Shown: positions 45,503 through 57,810 of the stretch, one piece after another
How the letters are laid out: each line of letters begins with the position of its first letter
Position numbering within the stretch: position 1 is the stretch's first letter
From: Echinochloa phyllopogon
Taxonomy: Eukaryota > Streptophyta > Magnoliopsida > Poales > Poaceae
Length of the DNA: 64,000 nucleotides
Reading direction: 5' to 3'
Assembly: GCA_033239725.1 (NCBI GenBank)
Contig: BTCW01000004.1
Coordinates: 2,681,001-2,745,000, forward strand
Notes under the pieces: generated by a model
Told to the model about the DNA's origin: nothing
The model's input: the letters and a program-made list of their open reading frames with translations, nothing else
The model's database searches: none
Program-made: the position numbers and the translations under genes

Positions 45503-48500
45503 ATGATGATCAAGGGGGAGAACCAGCTTGGTAGCCATGAAGAGAAGTCAACAGAAGAGGTTTGGAATTTCTCTCTTCTTGTTCGTCTGTGATTTTCTCA
45601 AGAGTTTGTGTATACGAATTTTGTATGGTTGGGACATGCATAATTACCCTCTTTTGGATTGCTGTTCTTGATCTTTTTCAAAAGACTCTTCATAAATGCA
45701 CAATTTTCCTGGAATATATTGATATGATTGGAACAAAGATTAGGGGATGTTTAGGGGCAAATTCTGATGTCCAAATCAATCAGGTGTCCATCTTATTACG
45801 AAATATTGGGAACCACTAGTTCTGGTGCCTGTATATACAGCACACAAAAAACAAGTGGATAAACTAAGAATTGGAATGGTCTGCGCTCATGTGCAGTTGG
45901 TCTCGCAAGATATTCTTCCATGATTTTCTTTGCTAGCTGATCTTAAAAACACAATTTTCCATGTTACTATTATTACAGATAAAAGATGATGATAATATCC
46001 TGGATGGGAACTTGTTTAATTATTAAGTCCTTACACAAATCAAGTTCAAGAAAAGAGGTGCCTAACTATTAGTACAACATTCAATAATTCATTAACCATG
46101 AAAATAATTTGTGAATGGATGACCGTACGTGAGAGGATAAACCAGTCCACTTTTCTTTTATTCAGAATAGTGCAACAAATTCTGAAATATTAGCTTCTTA
46201 CTGTAAAACTTTTTATCTGGAATTTTCACAGAGAAGATAGCCTATAGTTTCATGAGCTGTACGTGTGGTTTTACCCCTCTTATCTACTACAGTATTCTGA
46301 CCAGTCTTATTTTGTTGGTGTGTTATTTACCAGGCGTGCTCTCCAAAACCAAGAGAAAGGTTTCAAATGGACGAAGCATCAAATCAAACTTCAACAAATT
46401 TGAAGGCTCATAACATGGTCAGGATACATAATGATCGATTATATCAATAATCTTCAGTAGTTTACACCCAAATAAAATAGTTCATTATCATATGTGATTT
46501 GGTTCCAAAATGGCTACGGATGTCATAATGGTGCATTCTCGTCTTCAGGTTGAGGAAGATAAACTGGCATCCACAAGGGCGGAGATGGGTGAGGTAAGAG
46601 AAGAGAACAAGAGGCTAAAGACAATGCTGACACGCATCGTAGAAGACTACCGATCACTCCAATTGCACTTCCATGACGTTCTTCAACAAGGACAAGCCAA
46701 AAAGCTCGCAGAACCCGCAACCGCCATGCCCACCAGCATCGAAGAGCCTGAATTCATCTCACTGAGACTCGGCACGAGCACAAGCATGCCCAAGAAGGAA
46801 GAGACGAATGGTGTTTCCGAAGGCAAAGGGAGAGAAGAAGACTACATGAACATTAAAGGAGGGCTCTCCCTTGGATTATTGTCAGACTGCAAAGTTGGTG
46901 CAACTAACGACAATGCAAAGATACAGCCCAATGTGCTGACCTTGAGCCCTGAAGGGAGCTCCGAGGACGCCATGGACGACGTCACGGAGATAGCAGATCA
47001 GCAGTGGCCGCCTAGCAAAACCCTGAAGAACTTGAGAAGCGTCGGTGCGGAAGCCGAGGATGACTTGGGTCCACTGCCGCAGGCCAAGAAGGCAAGGGTG
47101 TCCGTGAGGGCAAGGTGTGACGCACCAACGGTACGTAGACGCAAATACTACATCTCAGAGAATGTAACGCCTGCTGCTTGATATGTAGGAGACTAGGAGT
47201 AGATAATATAATGATACATATATAGTGATGATATGAACTGAAATACTGAATAACATGCTAATGTGCTTTGGATTGTTGATCAGATGAATGATGGATGCCA
47301 ATGGAGGAAGTATGGGCAGAAGATTTCTAAGGGGAACCCCTGCCCTCGTGCCTACTATCGTTGCACAGTGGCCGCAGGATGCCCCGTCAGAAAGCAGGTA
47401 CGTAATGCACGATCTACATCAAACAATACTGCTCTATATATTCTCATCTTTGAAAGTACACATTTTCAGTTCAGAAATACAATGCTACGTACTGTCTCTA
47501 CACTTGGAAAACCCGAACACTGAATCCAAGACTCCTTTACAAATGCTAATTTATTTATACAGTTGAAAACAGACGGGGCTTTATTTAAGATGAACATAAT
47601 GTAGTCGCAAGAAATTGATTTGGGGCATGCAGCGGGTAGCCGGGGACTGAATCTAGCTTAGGTCCCCAACTAACAAATGCATCATTGTACCGTGGCTAGA
47701 GCACATGGGTTTGGAGTCAATGGAGGACCCAAATTCTGCATCATTTTTTATTTGAAGATTGAACAATCATTGCTTACCGTCTACGAGGAATTTAAACTGC
47801 AAGTAACTGGTTGACATGGACCCAGCGTGTTAACCAACAAATAAAAAATGCTGTCAATTACTACTGATCCAATGTCTTCCAAATCCAGTTAAACTGATGC
47901 AATGTCTTTCCGAAGCCTCTGCTTAGTCTATATGCACAAAAATGATCGGAACCACCAAACCGAATTAAACAAAAATCACGGATCTTAAACTCTACAATCA
48001 CGCAATCAAGACCAACTAGCATGAAGCACAAATCGAATTGAGGTCAGGAGCACGATAGTTTGGAGATCGGAGACTCGGATGCATACCACCGATCGAGAAG
48101 AAAGGCGAGGCGGCGATGGCCACAAATTGGCGATGTCAGTTGGGATTTGAGAGTTTGAAGAGAGCTTGGGCCTGTGAAAGCTACTGTTCGAAAAGGGCCG
48201 GGCTGATTCACAGCCTACTCTCAGCCCAGAGCGGCAGGGGGTTAGGAATCCATAGATCTGTTTTTATTTATATATATTACTTAAAAATAAAAAAATTCCT
48301 CAAATAAACTTAATATAAAAAAGGGCAAAGTACATTTCTTTCCCCCAATTTTTTCCAAACTCTATAATACAATATTTCAAATGATTTAATCAACTTCCCT
48401 GAACTAATAAGCTATTTAATTGATCTAATTTAACTCCAATATGAAATATCTTCTCCTTTTCTTTTACCAGTTGCATTTTAGTTCAAAATTTTCAGGTAAT

Positions 48501-50093
48501 AGCTAACATCACATCTTTTTGTGATATTTTCACACTTCTTAGCATCTAACGCTAGTTCCACCCCACCCCTCAGTATATATGTGGTTTTTTTTATTTTCGG
48601 GTATAAAATGGTGCAAATGTATGCACCATTGCATGCGCAAAATCTCACACACCAGCGAGCTTGTATCCTATCACACGTTTACAGATAAACCATTCAAAAA
48701 TCAAAACTCGTAGGAGTAAAGGTGGAGACCAAGATTTTCGAAGTGACATATTCACACCTATACTATACAATCCCTGAGTCGATTCTCATACGGGATTTTG
48801 TTACGAGTATTCTAGCGTTGCAATGTCTGTATTTCATAACATTTATAGAACTCTTCTCCGGGCATATTTGCTCGATTATTTTGTAGCTATAGGTAAATAT
48901 TCACTTGCTGGATCGTGAATAGTTAGGGAAGAGCTAATGGCTGATGAACACGAATTTATCGAAGTTTCACCTTGAGAAAAATCCAATAAAGTTCATGTTG
49001 ACACGTCGGTTTTAAACTTTTAATGATTTATAGTAGGCAATATAATTTGCCAATGCTTCTTCATTGTGGCTCATTAATTTTCTGCAAGCATCCATCCGAT
49101 CCTCACCCACCATTAATTTTGCAGGCGCAGAGGTGCGCCGACGACATGTCGATCCTCATCACCACGTACGAGGGCACGCACAACCACTCGCTCTCCGCCT
49201 CCGCCACCGCCATGGCCTCCACCACCTCTGCCGCGGCCTCCATGCTCACCTCGGGCTCCTCCACCTCCCTCCGCTTCCCCGCCGCCGCCGGCCTCAGCTT
49301 CGGCGGCTTCCCGGCAGCGGCGGCGGCGCACGACGCCTCCTCCAGGCATTTCTTCCTCCCCAACGGCGGCGCCGCGTCCATCACCTCCACCCCGTCCTAC
49401 CCGACCATCACCCTCGACCTCACCTCGCCGGCGGCGGCCGCCACCAACTCGCAGGCCTTCTCGCTCAGCAACAGGTTCGCCTCGACCTTCGCGCACGGCG
49501 GCGCGAGCGCGAGGTACCCTCCCACGAGCTTCTCCTTCTCCAACTCCCCGAGCGCGCTGCCCGCCGGCGCCGCCGCGTGGCCGGCGGCCGGTGGCGCCGC
49601 CGGGTACCTGAGCTACGGTTCCCCAGCCGCGTCGCTGTTCAACGGCGGCAAGCTGAGCTCGTTCGAAGCCGCGCTGAGCAGCATCAACGGAAGGCAGCAA
49701 GGCGGGGAAGCTCCGGCGGCGCTCCACCAGCAGCAGAAGGCTTCCGCCGCGAGCGGGATGAGCGCGCCGCCGGCGGCCGGAGTGCTCACCGACACGATAG
49801 CGAAGGCGATCACGTCGGACCCGGGCTTCCACACGGCGCTGGCGGCGGCCATCACGTCGTACGTCGGCACGCAGGGCGGCAGGTCGTCGTCGCCGGCGGC
49901 GGGAGGGGAGGGCGGGAGCCAGCTGCAGGGGCTCAAGTGGGGGCAACACCTCGGCCTGGGCCCGTCGCCGGCGACGGCGACGGCGGTGGCGGAGCAGGGT
50001 TCGAGTGGGCTCCGGTCGTTCTTGCAGCCGTCGCTGGGGCTGTCAGGCTCTCACAGTTCATCCACCTCGCCTGTGGAGAACAGGGAGCACTGA
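45503..50093 (+). CDS. WRKY transcription factor, group IIb (WRKY72/61-like)
   Basis: Four exons: 45503-45559, 46549-47130, 47284-47397, 49125-50093. They give 1,722 bases, 573 residues, all phase 0. Residues about 20-70 form a leucine-zipper-like coiled coil (EVREENKRLKTMLTRIVEDY) typical of group II. A basic patch precedes the WRKY domain. The domain reads WRKYGQKISKGNPCPRAYYR, with zinc ligands spaced C-x5-C-x23-H-x1-H (CTVAAGC ... HNH). The conserved intron falls after RKQ. Further on, PTITLDLTSP is the group IIb motif. The C-terminal third is rich in A, S and G. Nuclear; binds W-boxes, usually in defence, phosphate or development responses. From memory the rice counterpart would be a WRKY on chromosome 6 near WHY1, so synteny is worth checking. 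Confidence 0.95.
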
Positions 50094-50598
50094 TCGCGTT
50101 GGCTGAAGATTCTGAACGTGTTCAGTTCACTTTTTTCAAACGTTTGGCGAACATTTGGTTATTTCATCATTTGGTGTATATATCCAGGGGATAATTAAGC
50201 GTGACATTTCATAGGATAGATGTCCTGACTCTCACTGTAGGATAAAGAAATTGTTTTGGTTCAATACACACATGTAAAACACAGAATTGAATTTATGTTT
50301 GTCCAGCTTTTGCTTCCCTGAGTTAGCAGTATGTGTGCTGATTATGATACATGAACAGAATAGCGCATTGCAATTCGAATCTCAACTACTTCCCGAGACG
50401 GAACTATCTACAGAGATGTTTTTTTGGGTACACAGTTACATGTGTAGAATCCTTGGATGTTTTGATGAATCCACGGTATGTTATTATGGAGTTGCATGCA
50501 GAAGATAGCATGGGTGCATCATAACTATCTTCTCGCATAACTCAAGATTTAAGAATAAACCATCATGGTGATTATCAGCTGACTTCAGATGTCCATTT
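50094..50598. other. Convergent 3' ends of WRKY and DUF1995 genes
   Basis: 505 bases between the two stop codons; must contain both 3' untranslated regions. AT-rich, no gene. Confidence 0.7.
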
Positions 50599-53512
50599 TC
50601 ACTTGGAGATGACCCTCATAAACCGGCTCACAGAACTAAACACGCCCATGACATTGTTAATCAATGATGGTGACTCTTCAGATTGCTCATCGACACCTCC
50701 AAATATCCTCTGCAAATTAGAACAGCGTCAGTTTACTTTTTTGGAAATGTAATTTCGTGGACAGTAACAGCTTTATCACTGAACAGCAAAAGCATATGCA
50801 ATCAAGCATTTTCGGAAACAGCAAACATATGTTTTCCTTAAAAAATGATTAACGTTCTCCAGCTTGTTTGAATGCCAATAGTTTGGCTGCTTAATGTGTA
50901 GGCAGGTTCTATAGCAGCCGAATCTTTGACTCACTTTTTCAACAGGGCACATATTGAATTCAGCATAATTACTTAAAATAGGTAGTTATCATAGATAATA
51001 AATAAAAACAACCAACAAATTTTGATTGGTTTCAGTGTTACCTCAATATCTGTTGCATCAGGGCGATCACTGAGTTCTCTGGCAAGCAAATACCGGTTTG
51101 GTCTGTTTGGATCATCATTAAACACTTTCCACTTTCTGTAATATAAACAAAATAAACATATTCCTTAGCTTATTCTTTCGATGAATATTTATTTGGATCA
51201 TATATTGAAAAGTTCTCTACGCACCCAGGATAACATCTAAAGACTGCACCAGTTGGCAATGGCCTCATCGAGTAAACAGTCGTAAAAGTACTGCAAAGTG
51301 AGTGAATGTTAGCAAAAGAAAGGTACAAACCAACATATAAGAAGATAACATGCTCCAATTCAATTGGATGTGCATCTAAAAACAGAAAAAAATATGAATT
51401 GAATTCACAAGATTCAAGATTGATTGCTCAACCCCATGTGTTTTTATCATCCTGACAAAATACTGGATTCATCAGAAAATATAGCTATCCAAAATAACCA
51501 AATGATTTACAGGTACAGCTACTAAAGTTTAGAACGTAGCAGTGTACTTCAGAAAAGAGTTGTCTTGGACCATACTCTGGTCTTGATAAGCATTAGCTAT
51601 ATAAATTGTTTTTTACTCTCCTGCTGGTTAAACAAAAAACAATGTTTGCTTGAGCAGAAACAGTTACACAATGCTCTAGTCAACAGTTTACAGGTGTTTG
51701 CACTGACTTACCTTAAGAAATTTCTTCGTAGGTTCCGAACATTAAAGCCTACTCCAACATCTCCACTGACGAGGCGTGGGTTCCACATGACAAGGGGTCT
51801 TATCTTCATTAAAAAAGTAGACACTACTTGATGAGACACATATTTCAATACCAATAATATGAGTTCTTTTAAAATATGGCAATAAATGTAGTTATGCAGA
51901 CTAATCTGCTGGAGTAAATGTATTTAGATCATATTGGTCCATGCATGGCCTTTAGCCTAATACTGTGTGGTTCATCTAAATCTTGTCTACCAACTCTGCT
52001 TACAGTAAATGAAATTCAACTTTTCATATCTTTCAGTGGGAGGACTGCAGAAATTTGCACTCAGATCAGGCGTAAATTGCATACAGGATCATCAGAGAGT
52101 TGAGATGCGATGCGTTCAACAGATTCCAGCATCTGATGATCAGGGATAATCATAACAGCGACCTCATCCTCCGGACCAACTGGCTTCCGATCACTTAAGC
52201 TGCAAGTCGAGCAAAAAAAACAGATTGAAATTATAGTATGAGTACAATTTAGTGTTCTTCAAGATTACAAAACGAGTCGGGATTCTGCCCTTTCATGTCC
52301 ACTAAAATATGGTATTCACCACTAGGGACTAAAAGCCAACTGGACATTTTTTAGTAGATACAAAATTATGTGCCTGGTTTCAGAAGGGAAATCAATTGTG
52401 TTTTTCTATCGATATCGATAGCATACTAGCATGTCACTTCTAGTCAGAGAAGAGAATCATGAGATACAAGTTACATCATTTCTCTATGAAATCAACACAC
52501 TAAGACTAGAGGACAGTACCTGGCACACTTGAACTGTGCATCTTGCCACTGATACTTGAGAAGGGCAGCTGCTCCAGCATCAGGGAAAATGGCGGTAACT
52601 TTCTGCAAAACAGCAAAGTCGAGTCAGAAACGAAAAAAAAAGCATAATTCACAAGTCATAAATTTCCTGAGCAGTAGTAACCAGTAATCTCAAATATCAC
52701 TTAGTGTTTGGTACGGGCAATTGTAAGCGGGCTGGGAAAGAGCAAAAGCCATATCTATTGCTAGAACGACCTTGTATCCAAACCTGTCCTGTCTCTTGTG
52801 CAAGTGTATCCAGGAAAATCTTTGATAACGCCCAGAGCTCAGCCTGTGCTCCTTCCTCGTTGAGGAATTCCAACTGGGGAATCAGCAGCTCTGCCTGCAA
52901 TCGTGAAATCAGCAATCGTAAACCCTCCAGGATTGTATAGCAAGATGCATAATCAGCATTTCAGCACAAAGTGAGTACTTCTACCTCTACCACCATTTAA
53001 TAAACAGCAGATAAGATTGAACGGGATCATAGAAGCACTATGTATAATGAAGAATGCGAATCATTCATACGATAGCTCGCAGGCCTCCGGAGTTGACGAA
53101 ATCGGCGCTCGCCTTCCCCGACTGCCGAATCGCGCCCTCCAAATCCGACGGCAAGCAGCTGAACCACACACTCACATAGCACACGGCGGAGCCAGAACGT
53201 GAGCATCATTAGTGCTCTTATTAACCACACACGGATTGATGGATGCAGCGAGCCTGACCTGTCATCCTCCTCCACCGGCGGCGGCGCCACCCCAACGTCC
53301 GCCGCAGCTTCCGCCTCCTCGGGGGCGTCGGAGGCGTCGAACTTGCCGAACTTGGCCCCGCACGGTGGCGGCGCGCGGCGGAGGCGCAGCCGAGCCCGTC
53401 GTCTCGCTGGCGAGTCGAGGGGCGAGGCACAAGGTGGGGCCGGGAGGCGGCGGGGGAGACGGGCGGCAGGGCGAGCGCGCTGGGGCGAGAGCAGCGGCGC
53501 CGCGGTCGCCAT
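50599..53512 (-). CDS. DUF1995 domain protein, chloroplastic
   Basis: Nine exons: 53512-53259, 53158-53071, 52894-52784, 52602-52520, 52199-52085, 51803-51712, 51290-51225, 51135-51042, 50709-50599. The sum is 1,014 bases, 337 residues, with consistent phases. The first ~55 residues (MATAAPLLSPQRARPAARLP...) are R/A/P-rich without acidic residues, a plastid transit peptide. An acidic stretch follows. The DUF1995 domain runs from about residue 85 to 300 (AELLIPQLEFLN; KVTAIFPDAGAAALLKYQW; EDEVAVMIIPDHQMLESVER; PLVMWNPRLVSGDVGVGFNV). Arabidopsis members include LPA3, which helps insert the photosystem II protein CP43; other members are uncharacterised, and I cannot say which this one matches. 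Its start lies 412 bases from the end of the CPISCA gene, same strand. Confidence 0.9.
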
Positions 53513-53924
53513 GGCTTCGCCGACGCGGTGGAAGACGTGGCCGAGAGCAGAGCAGCGGCTGTTCTCCAGCACAGCAGCTTGGATAACGGCCTGATCGTTC
53601 TGGGAACGGGATTCGATCGATCCACGTGCGCCGTCGGATGGGAATCCAACGCGTCAGATTTATTGCCACACAATGCGATTGCAGAGTGAAATCTTAAACT
53701 GGAACCGATGGTATTATGGACTTATGGTAATGGTAACTATCTTTGAATTCTATATTGAGCAGTTACAGGCTTACAGCGGTAACAGTTCCCAATGGATACA
53801 TGATACATACAAGTAGACTGTAATAGTACATATTCGTGTCACTCTTCAGTCTTCTGTATGCATCGGTGGTATAGCCACCAGACTCCAACAAGAGCAAGCT
53901 ATATGACATGACTATTGGTCTATC
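53513..53924 (-). promoter_or_regulatory. Short promoter region between CPISCA and DUF1995 genes
   Basis: 412 bases that must hold the 3' end of CPISCA and the promoter of the DUF1995 gene. GC-rich next to the ATG and AT-rich beyond 53680. No clear TATA box. Confidence 0.4.
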
Positions 53925-56070
53925 TTAGTTGTTGCAAGCAGTAGCTGCGCTCTCAGTTTCTTTGCCGGTCGCGAAAGATTTGCCACACCCACAGGTTTTT
54001 GTTGCATTCGGATTCTGGAAGGAGAAGCCACCGCCAATGAGTGCGTCGCTGTAGTCCAACTCCATTCCAAACATGAAGAGAAGGCTCTTTGGGTCGCACA
54101 CTGCAGAATGAAGAAGTACATAGGCTGCTATTAGAACTAGTTCGTTCTGAATATAGTCAGTCACATTCAGTCATCGGATGACAATTCTAAACATCTGACT
54201 ATACTTCAGAAAGCATTCACTATTCAGAAGTAGGACACTAAGACAGGACACCCATTGAGCAGCTATGCAGTCAGGTGAGCCACAAACTTGTGAGCACATT
54301 CACTTATCACATCTTTCAATCCAAATAAGAAATGCATATTTCACTATATTTCTTTAATTCCTTTTAATAATAACGCACATCTCCAACAGTCCAACTAACA
54401 TCCTAGTAACTTATTGACCAGTTCAGAGTTTAGTGGAGAGCCGGAGAAAGAAAAGGAACTAGAAGACCTGATATAGTGATATTCAAAAACTAAATCATAC
54501 AGCAGTCATTTCTAAACCCTAACACAAGTACTGCATAACATTAGATGAAGTACTGCATAGTTAAGATAAGGTAGTTACCTATTGCAAACCCATCATATTC
54601 TACAACGGAATCGTCAGGGCTGGCATTTGATCGATTTTCAAACTCCATGGTGTAAGACATGCCAGAGCAGCCACCCTGTTTCACTCCAATTCTCAAACAC
54701 AGATCTTCATTCCGTTCAGCCCTCATTTTGTTCAGATGTTTCAAGGCCTTTTCAGTCAACGAAATAGCCGGAGCAATGCTACCAGAAGTAGCTGCTGCAG
54801 CTGCTGCAAAATATGATCAATCATTCACTCATTTGGTACTGAATGTAACTTGAGCCAAATTATGCGTGCCCCTTGTTTTTTTATACAGCATTAAATTCCT
54901 AATATGCACTATGCCAAAACATTGAGTATCAAGTATTAGCAGTTGCCGCAAATGTTCCCTGTCTCACGCTAATATAGGAAAGATGATCCAACAAGTGATA
55001 TAGAATAAATTACTGAAGTCCCCTTCAATCTATAGCTCCACAATCAGTTAATTAGCAGCAAAAATGCTTATGATCTGATGTGCCTTCAGTTCACTTCAGT
55101 GTGCCACTTCCCAACCATGTATATTGGAAACAAAATCCATATGTGGACAATACTGGCGACACAGCATATAATGAACAAAAACACGCAAGTTGATAATTGT
55201 CGAGGTCACGAGTGACCTAGCCGCATTTGTATTTGTAAAATAGGCATAGCTTTAGAACAAAAACATATGTTGTTGCTGCTGCTGCTGCAAAATATGATCA
55301 ATCATTTATTCATTTGGTATTGAATGTAACTTGAGTCAAATTCTCTGTTCACTCCTTGGATTTTTTTATACAGCATCAGATTCCCTATATGCACTATGCC
55401 AGAACGCTCAGTATTAAAACTTGCTAATATGGGAAAGATGAACCAAGGAGTGATGTAGAATAAATTACTGAAGCCCCGCACGACAATCATGTTAATTGCC
55501 AACAAAAAATGCTTATATTCTGATCAGGAGAAGAATATACTAATATGGATTGGGAATTTGGTACGCCCAGAAGTATAGAACAGAGTAGTCATCAACAGAA
55601 GATAATATATAGGCTGCGATACCACAACATATAGTTGGAATTCTGTAGGAGCAAATTGCTTATACTTCCAGTTATCCCACTAACCAAGCAATCATTCGAT
55701 AAGATCTAATCTAAGGCCACCACGCTTATTAAAAAAACACCAGTCGTGCACGGAAATTATCCCCCCCCCCCCCCCCGGTGCAAAGCTATAACAGTACGGA
55801 GAGGTCCGACTTCACCAATTCATGAGTTCCTACAGCACAAATCCGCATCTTCGGCCAGAAACATGACCCTAGCGATTCTAATTGCGCGGGGGGAAACGGA
55901 ACAGCATCTGGGTTGACCAAAGTACCTGGAGGGGAGGAGACGCGGAGCGAGACGGCCCTGCCGCCGCCGCGGGGAAAGCGGATCGACGAGGCGGAGGAGG
56001 AGGAGACCGCGAGGTGGGGCCGCGCTGTGCCGGCGGGGCGGCCGAGGAGGGTGCCGGAAGCGAGCGCCAT
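53925..56070 (-). CDS. CPISCA: A-type iron-sulfur carrier (IscA/SufA/HesB-like), chloroplastic
   Basis: Three exons: 56070-55926, 54803-54579, 54100-53925. They total 546 bases, 181 residues, with consistent phases. Residues 1 to ~55 (MALASGTLLGRPAGTARP, then a serine-rich run) are a typical plastid transit peptide. The Fe-S biosynthesis domain follows: ISLTEKALKHL at 62-72, then the conserved cysteines Cys94 (GVKQGGCSGM), Cys160 and Cys162 (TCGCGKSF), which together hold the cluster or iron. Such proteins receive Fe-S clusters from the SUF machinery in the stroma and pass them to target proteins. The C-terminal extension after the CGCG motif (ATGKETESAATACNN) matches plant plastid members. 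Intron 1 carries a partial duplication that copies its own splice acceptor. Confidence 0.95.
54791..55476. repeat. Direct duplication in CPISCA intron 1 that includes the exon 2 acceptor
   Basis: Copy A (54791-55024) and copy B (55272-55476) share GCTGCTGCAAAATATGATCA and a long downstream stretch to GAATAAATTACTGAAG, about 480 bases apart. Copy A spans the real acceptor and first bases of exon 2; copy B therefore has a look-alike acceptor at 55285-55286. Copy B lacks about 30 internal bases. Confidence 0.85.
55761..55776. repeat. Poly-C run in CPISCA intron 1
   Basis: Sixteen consecutive C on the plus strand; length is error-prone in sequencing. Confidence 0.9.
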
Positions 56071-57651
56071 GGCGGGGGTTGGGGGCGTGCCGGAAGCGAG
56101 ACGGAAGCTGCAAGGGGGAAAAAAGATCTGGTGACTGGCGGGCCGCCCGGATTCTTGGAGCCTTTCCCACCCGGGCCACACAACCCAGGCCGCAGCTGGT
56201 ACGTGTCTGCTAGAATGGTCGCGCTGACCAATGTGATCAGTAGTGTAGAACACATCCACCAAACAACAAGAGAGTCTGTCTGTAGTAGAGAATAGCCCTT
56301 CCGTTTTAAAAATATAGGACTTTTTGGTTTTATTTTAATTCAATTTTGTATATTGATTGAGTTTATAGAAAACTGCATTAATATCTATTATAATATCAAA
56401 TAAATGCACTAACAAGAGATATTTATGCTGGATTTAAGGAAAGTGATTAATATCATAGATGATGGTGTATTTCTGTAAAAATTCGATTAAAATTAGAGAG
56501 ATTGATTAGTAATAAAATTTAAATGACTTGTATTGTGAAACAAAGAAATTACCTATTTGTTCTTTTTGGGAAACGATCAATAATCTTCAATCATGGTAAT
56601 GGAGTGATGAGTATTATTGAATAAACTAGCTCGCTCCATCTTTACGGATTTAATAAATCCTCATAAATATGATATTATCATTTGTACAGATAAATGGCAA
56701 AGCATTTTCATTTCTAACATCCTAGCAGTATTTAGAGTTTTTAGGATAAAAATTAGAGCCCTTAACTACCTCAAAGCAAGACATATGGCCTCACAAGTCG
56801 GAAATAGCCTATACGCCCTAGATATTCCATAATTAACCACTAGTGGGAAATATAAAGATAAAACTTTTCCCTCTTTTGCTCATGAGGACATATACATTGA
56901 GGACGTGCAATTGCACCATAGTTGTAACTTCATTTATTTCTCTCATGACATATATATTCTCACGCCACTTCATTTATTTGATTTCACCAAACTTACAAGA
57001 ATATACAAGGTGCCCTTGTGAAAGAAATTAATTAAGTTACAAAACGTGAATGTTTGATTCATCAATACGAGAGGTTGCGCGTACAAATGACAATTTGCTG
57101 CGAAGCACATTAAAATTTACAATATATACATAAAACCATACAACATGATAAGCCACTTTGTTTGTTGTTTTGCAGTCGTCCAATATCCTCATCACTTGTG
57201 CAGGGCGTAACACGTTGTAGAATGACGACGATGGTGACCTCCAAAGCAAACTAAAACACCACATGACGAATTGAATGACTTCACCATCATTCTTCCAGTT
57301 CCAAACTCAAGCTAGATTTCCATATACTCGATCGACCTTGTCTGGAACTAACAACGAGGCTTTGTAGGATAATCTCCAAGAGAGATCGTCCGTACCATTT
57401 TGTTGTTGTTGTTATTAATTGGCGGCCAAACTGAATCAATAATATATAGTATCACCCTCAAAATCACCCCGGGGCGCTACCCTGCACACAAGAAGCAAAC
57501 TGATAGATATAGCGAGATATATATTTATCTCGTCCGAACTCAGAACGTCCATAGATAATAATCTGAAAAAAATACTCACTGTATCATATAAGAACACACA
57601 CACGTATCGATCGTTCATGGAGTGTTTTCTTCCATTCCTTGGCGCGCGTCG
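56071..57651. other. Upstream region of CPISCA, no further gene seen
   Basis: Moderately GC-rich next to the CPISCA start, then AT-rich. Contains a degraded Stowaway-like element (56296-56546). Short open frames only. Confidence 0.5.
56296..56546. mobile_element. Degraded Stowaway-like MITE
   Basis: The left end CTTCCGTTTTAAAAATATAGG and the inverted right end resembling CTTTGTTTCACAATACAAGT are recognisable as worn CTCCGTTTCAAAATATAAG-type ends. Flanking TA duplication is not clear. Confidence 0.5.
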
Positions 57652-57810
57652 TCAGGGGCGATGGAGCAGGGCGACGTAGCCGCCGGCCGTGGTGAGGGCG
57701 GCCATGGCCCAGACGGCCGCGGCCACGGGCCAGGACGGCATCGCAGCGGCGACCTTCCACGAAAAGAGCACGGTGAGCAGCGCGTGCACTCCAATTAGCC
57801 TTCCAGTGCA
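57652..57810 (-). pseudogene. 3' fragment of the small three-helix membrane protein family
   Basis: The minus frame ending at TGA (57654-57652) reads GVHALLTVLFSWKVAAAMPS and then WPVAAAVWAMAALTTAGGY, VALLHRP. This aligns with the C-terminal half (LSNLLTMLFAWRVAGVMP onward) of the gene at 60805-61951. The N-terminal half is absent: the sequence upstream of 57810 has no similarity. It is a truncated paralogue about 3 kb from the fuller copy. No function is known to me for the family. Confidence 0.65.

Noticed and set aside
49064..50194. 376-codon plus frame and 278-codon minus frame over the last WRKY exon
   Set aside because: Shadows of the GC-rich WRKY C-terminal exon; arginine-rich with no motif.
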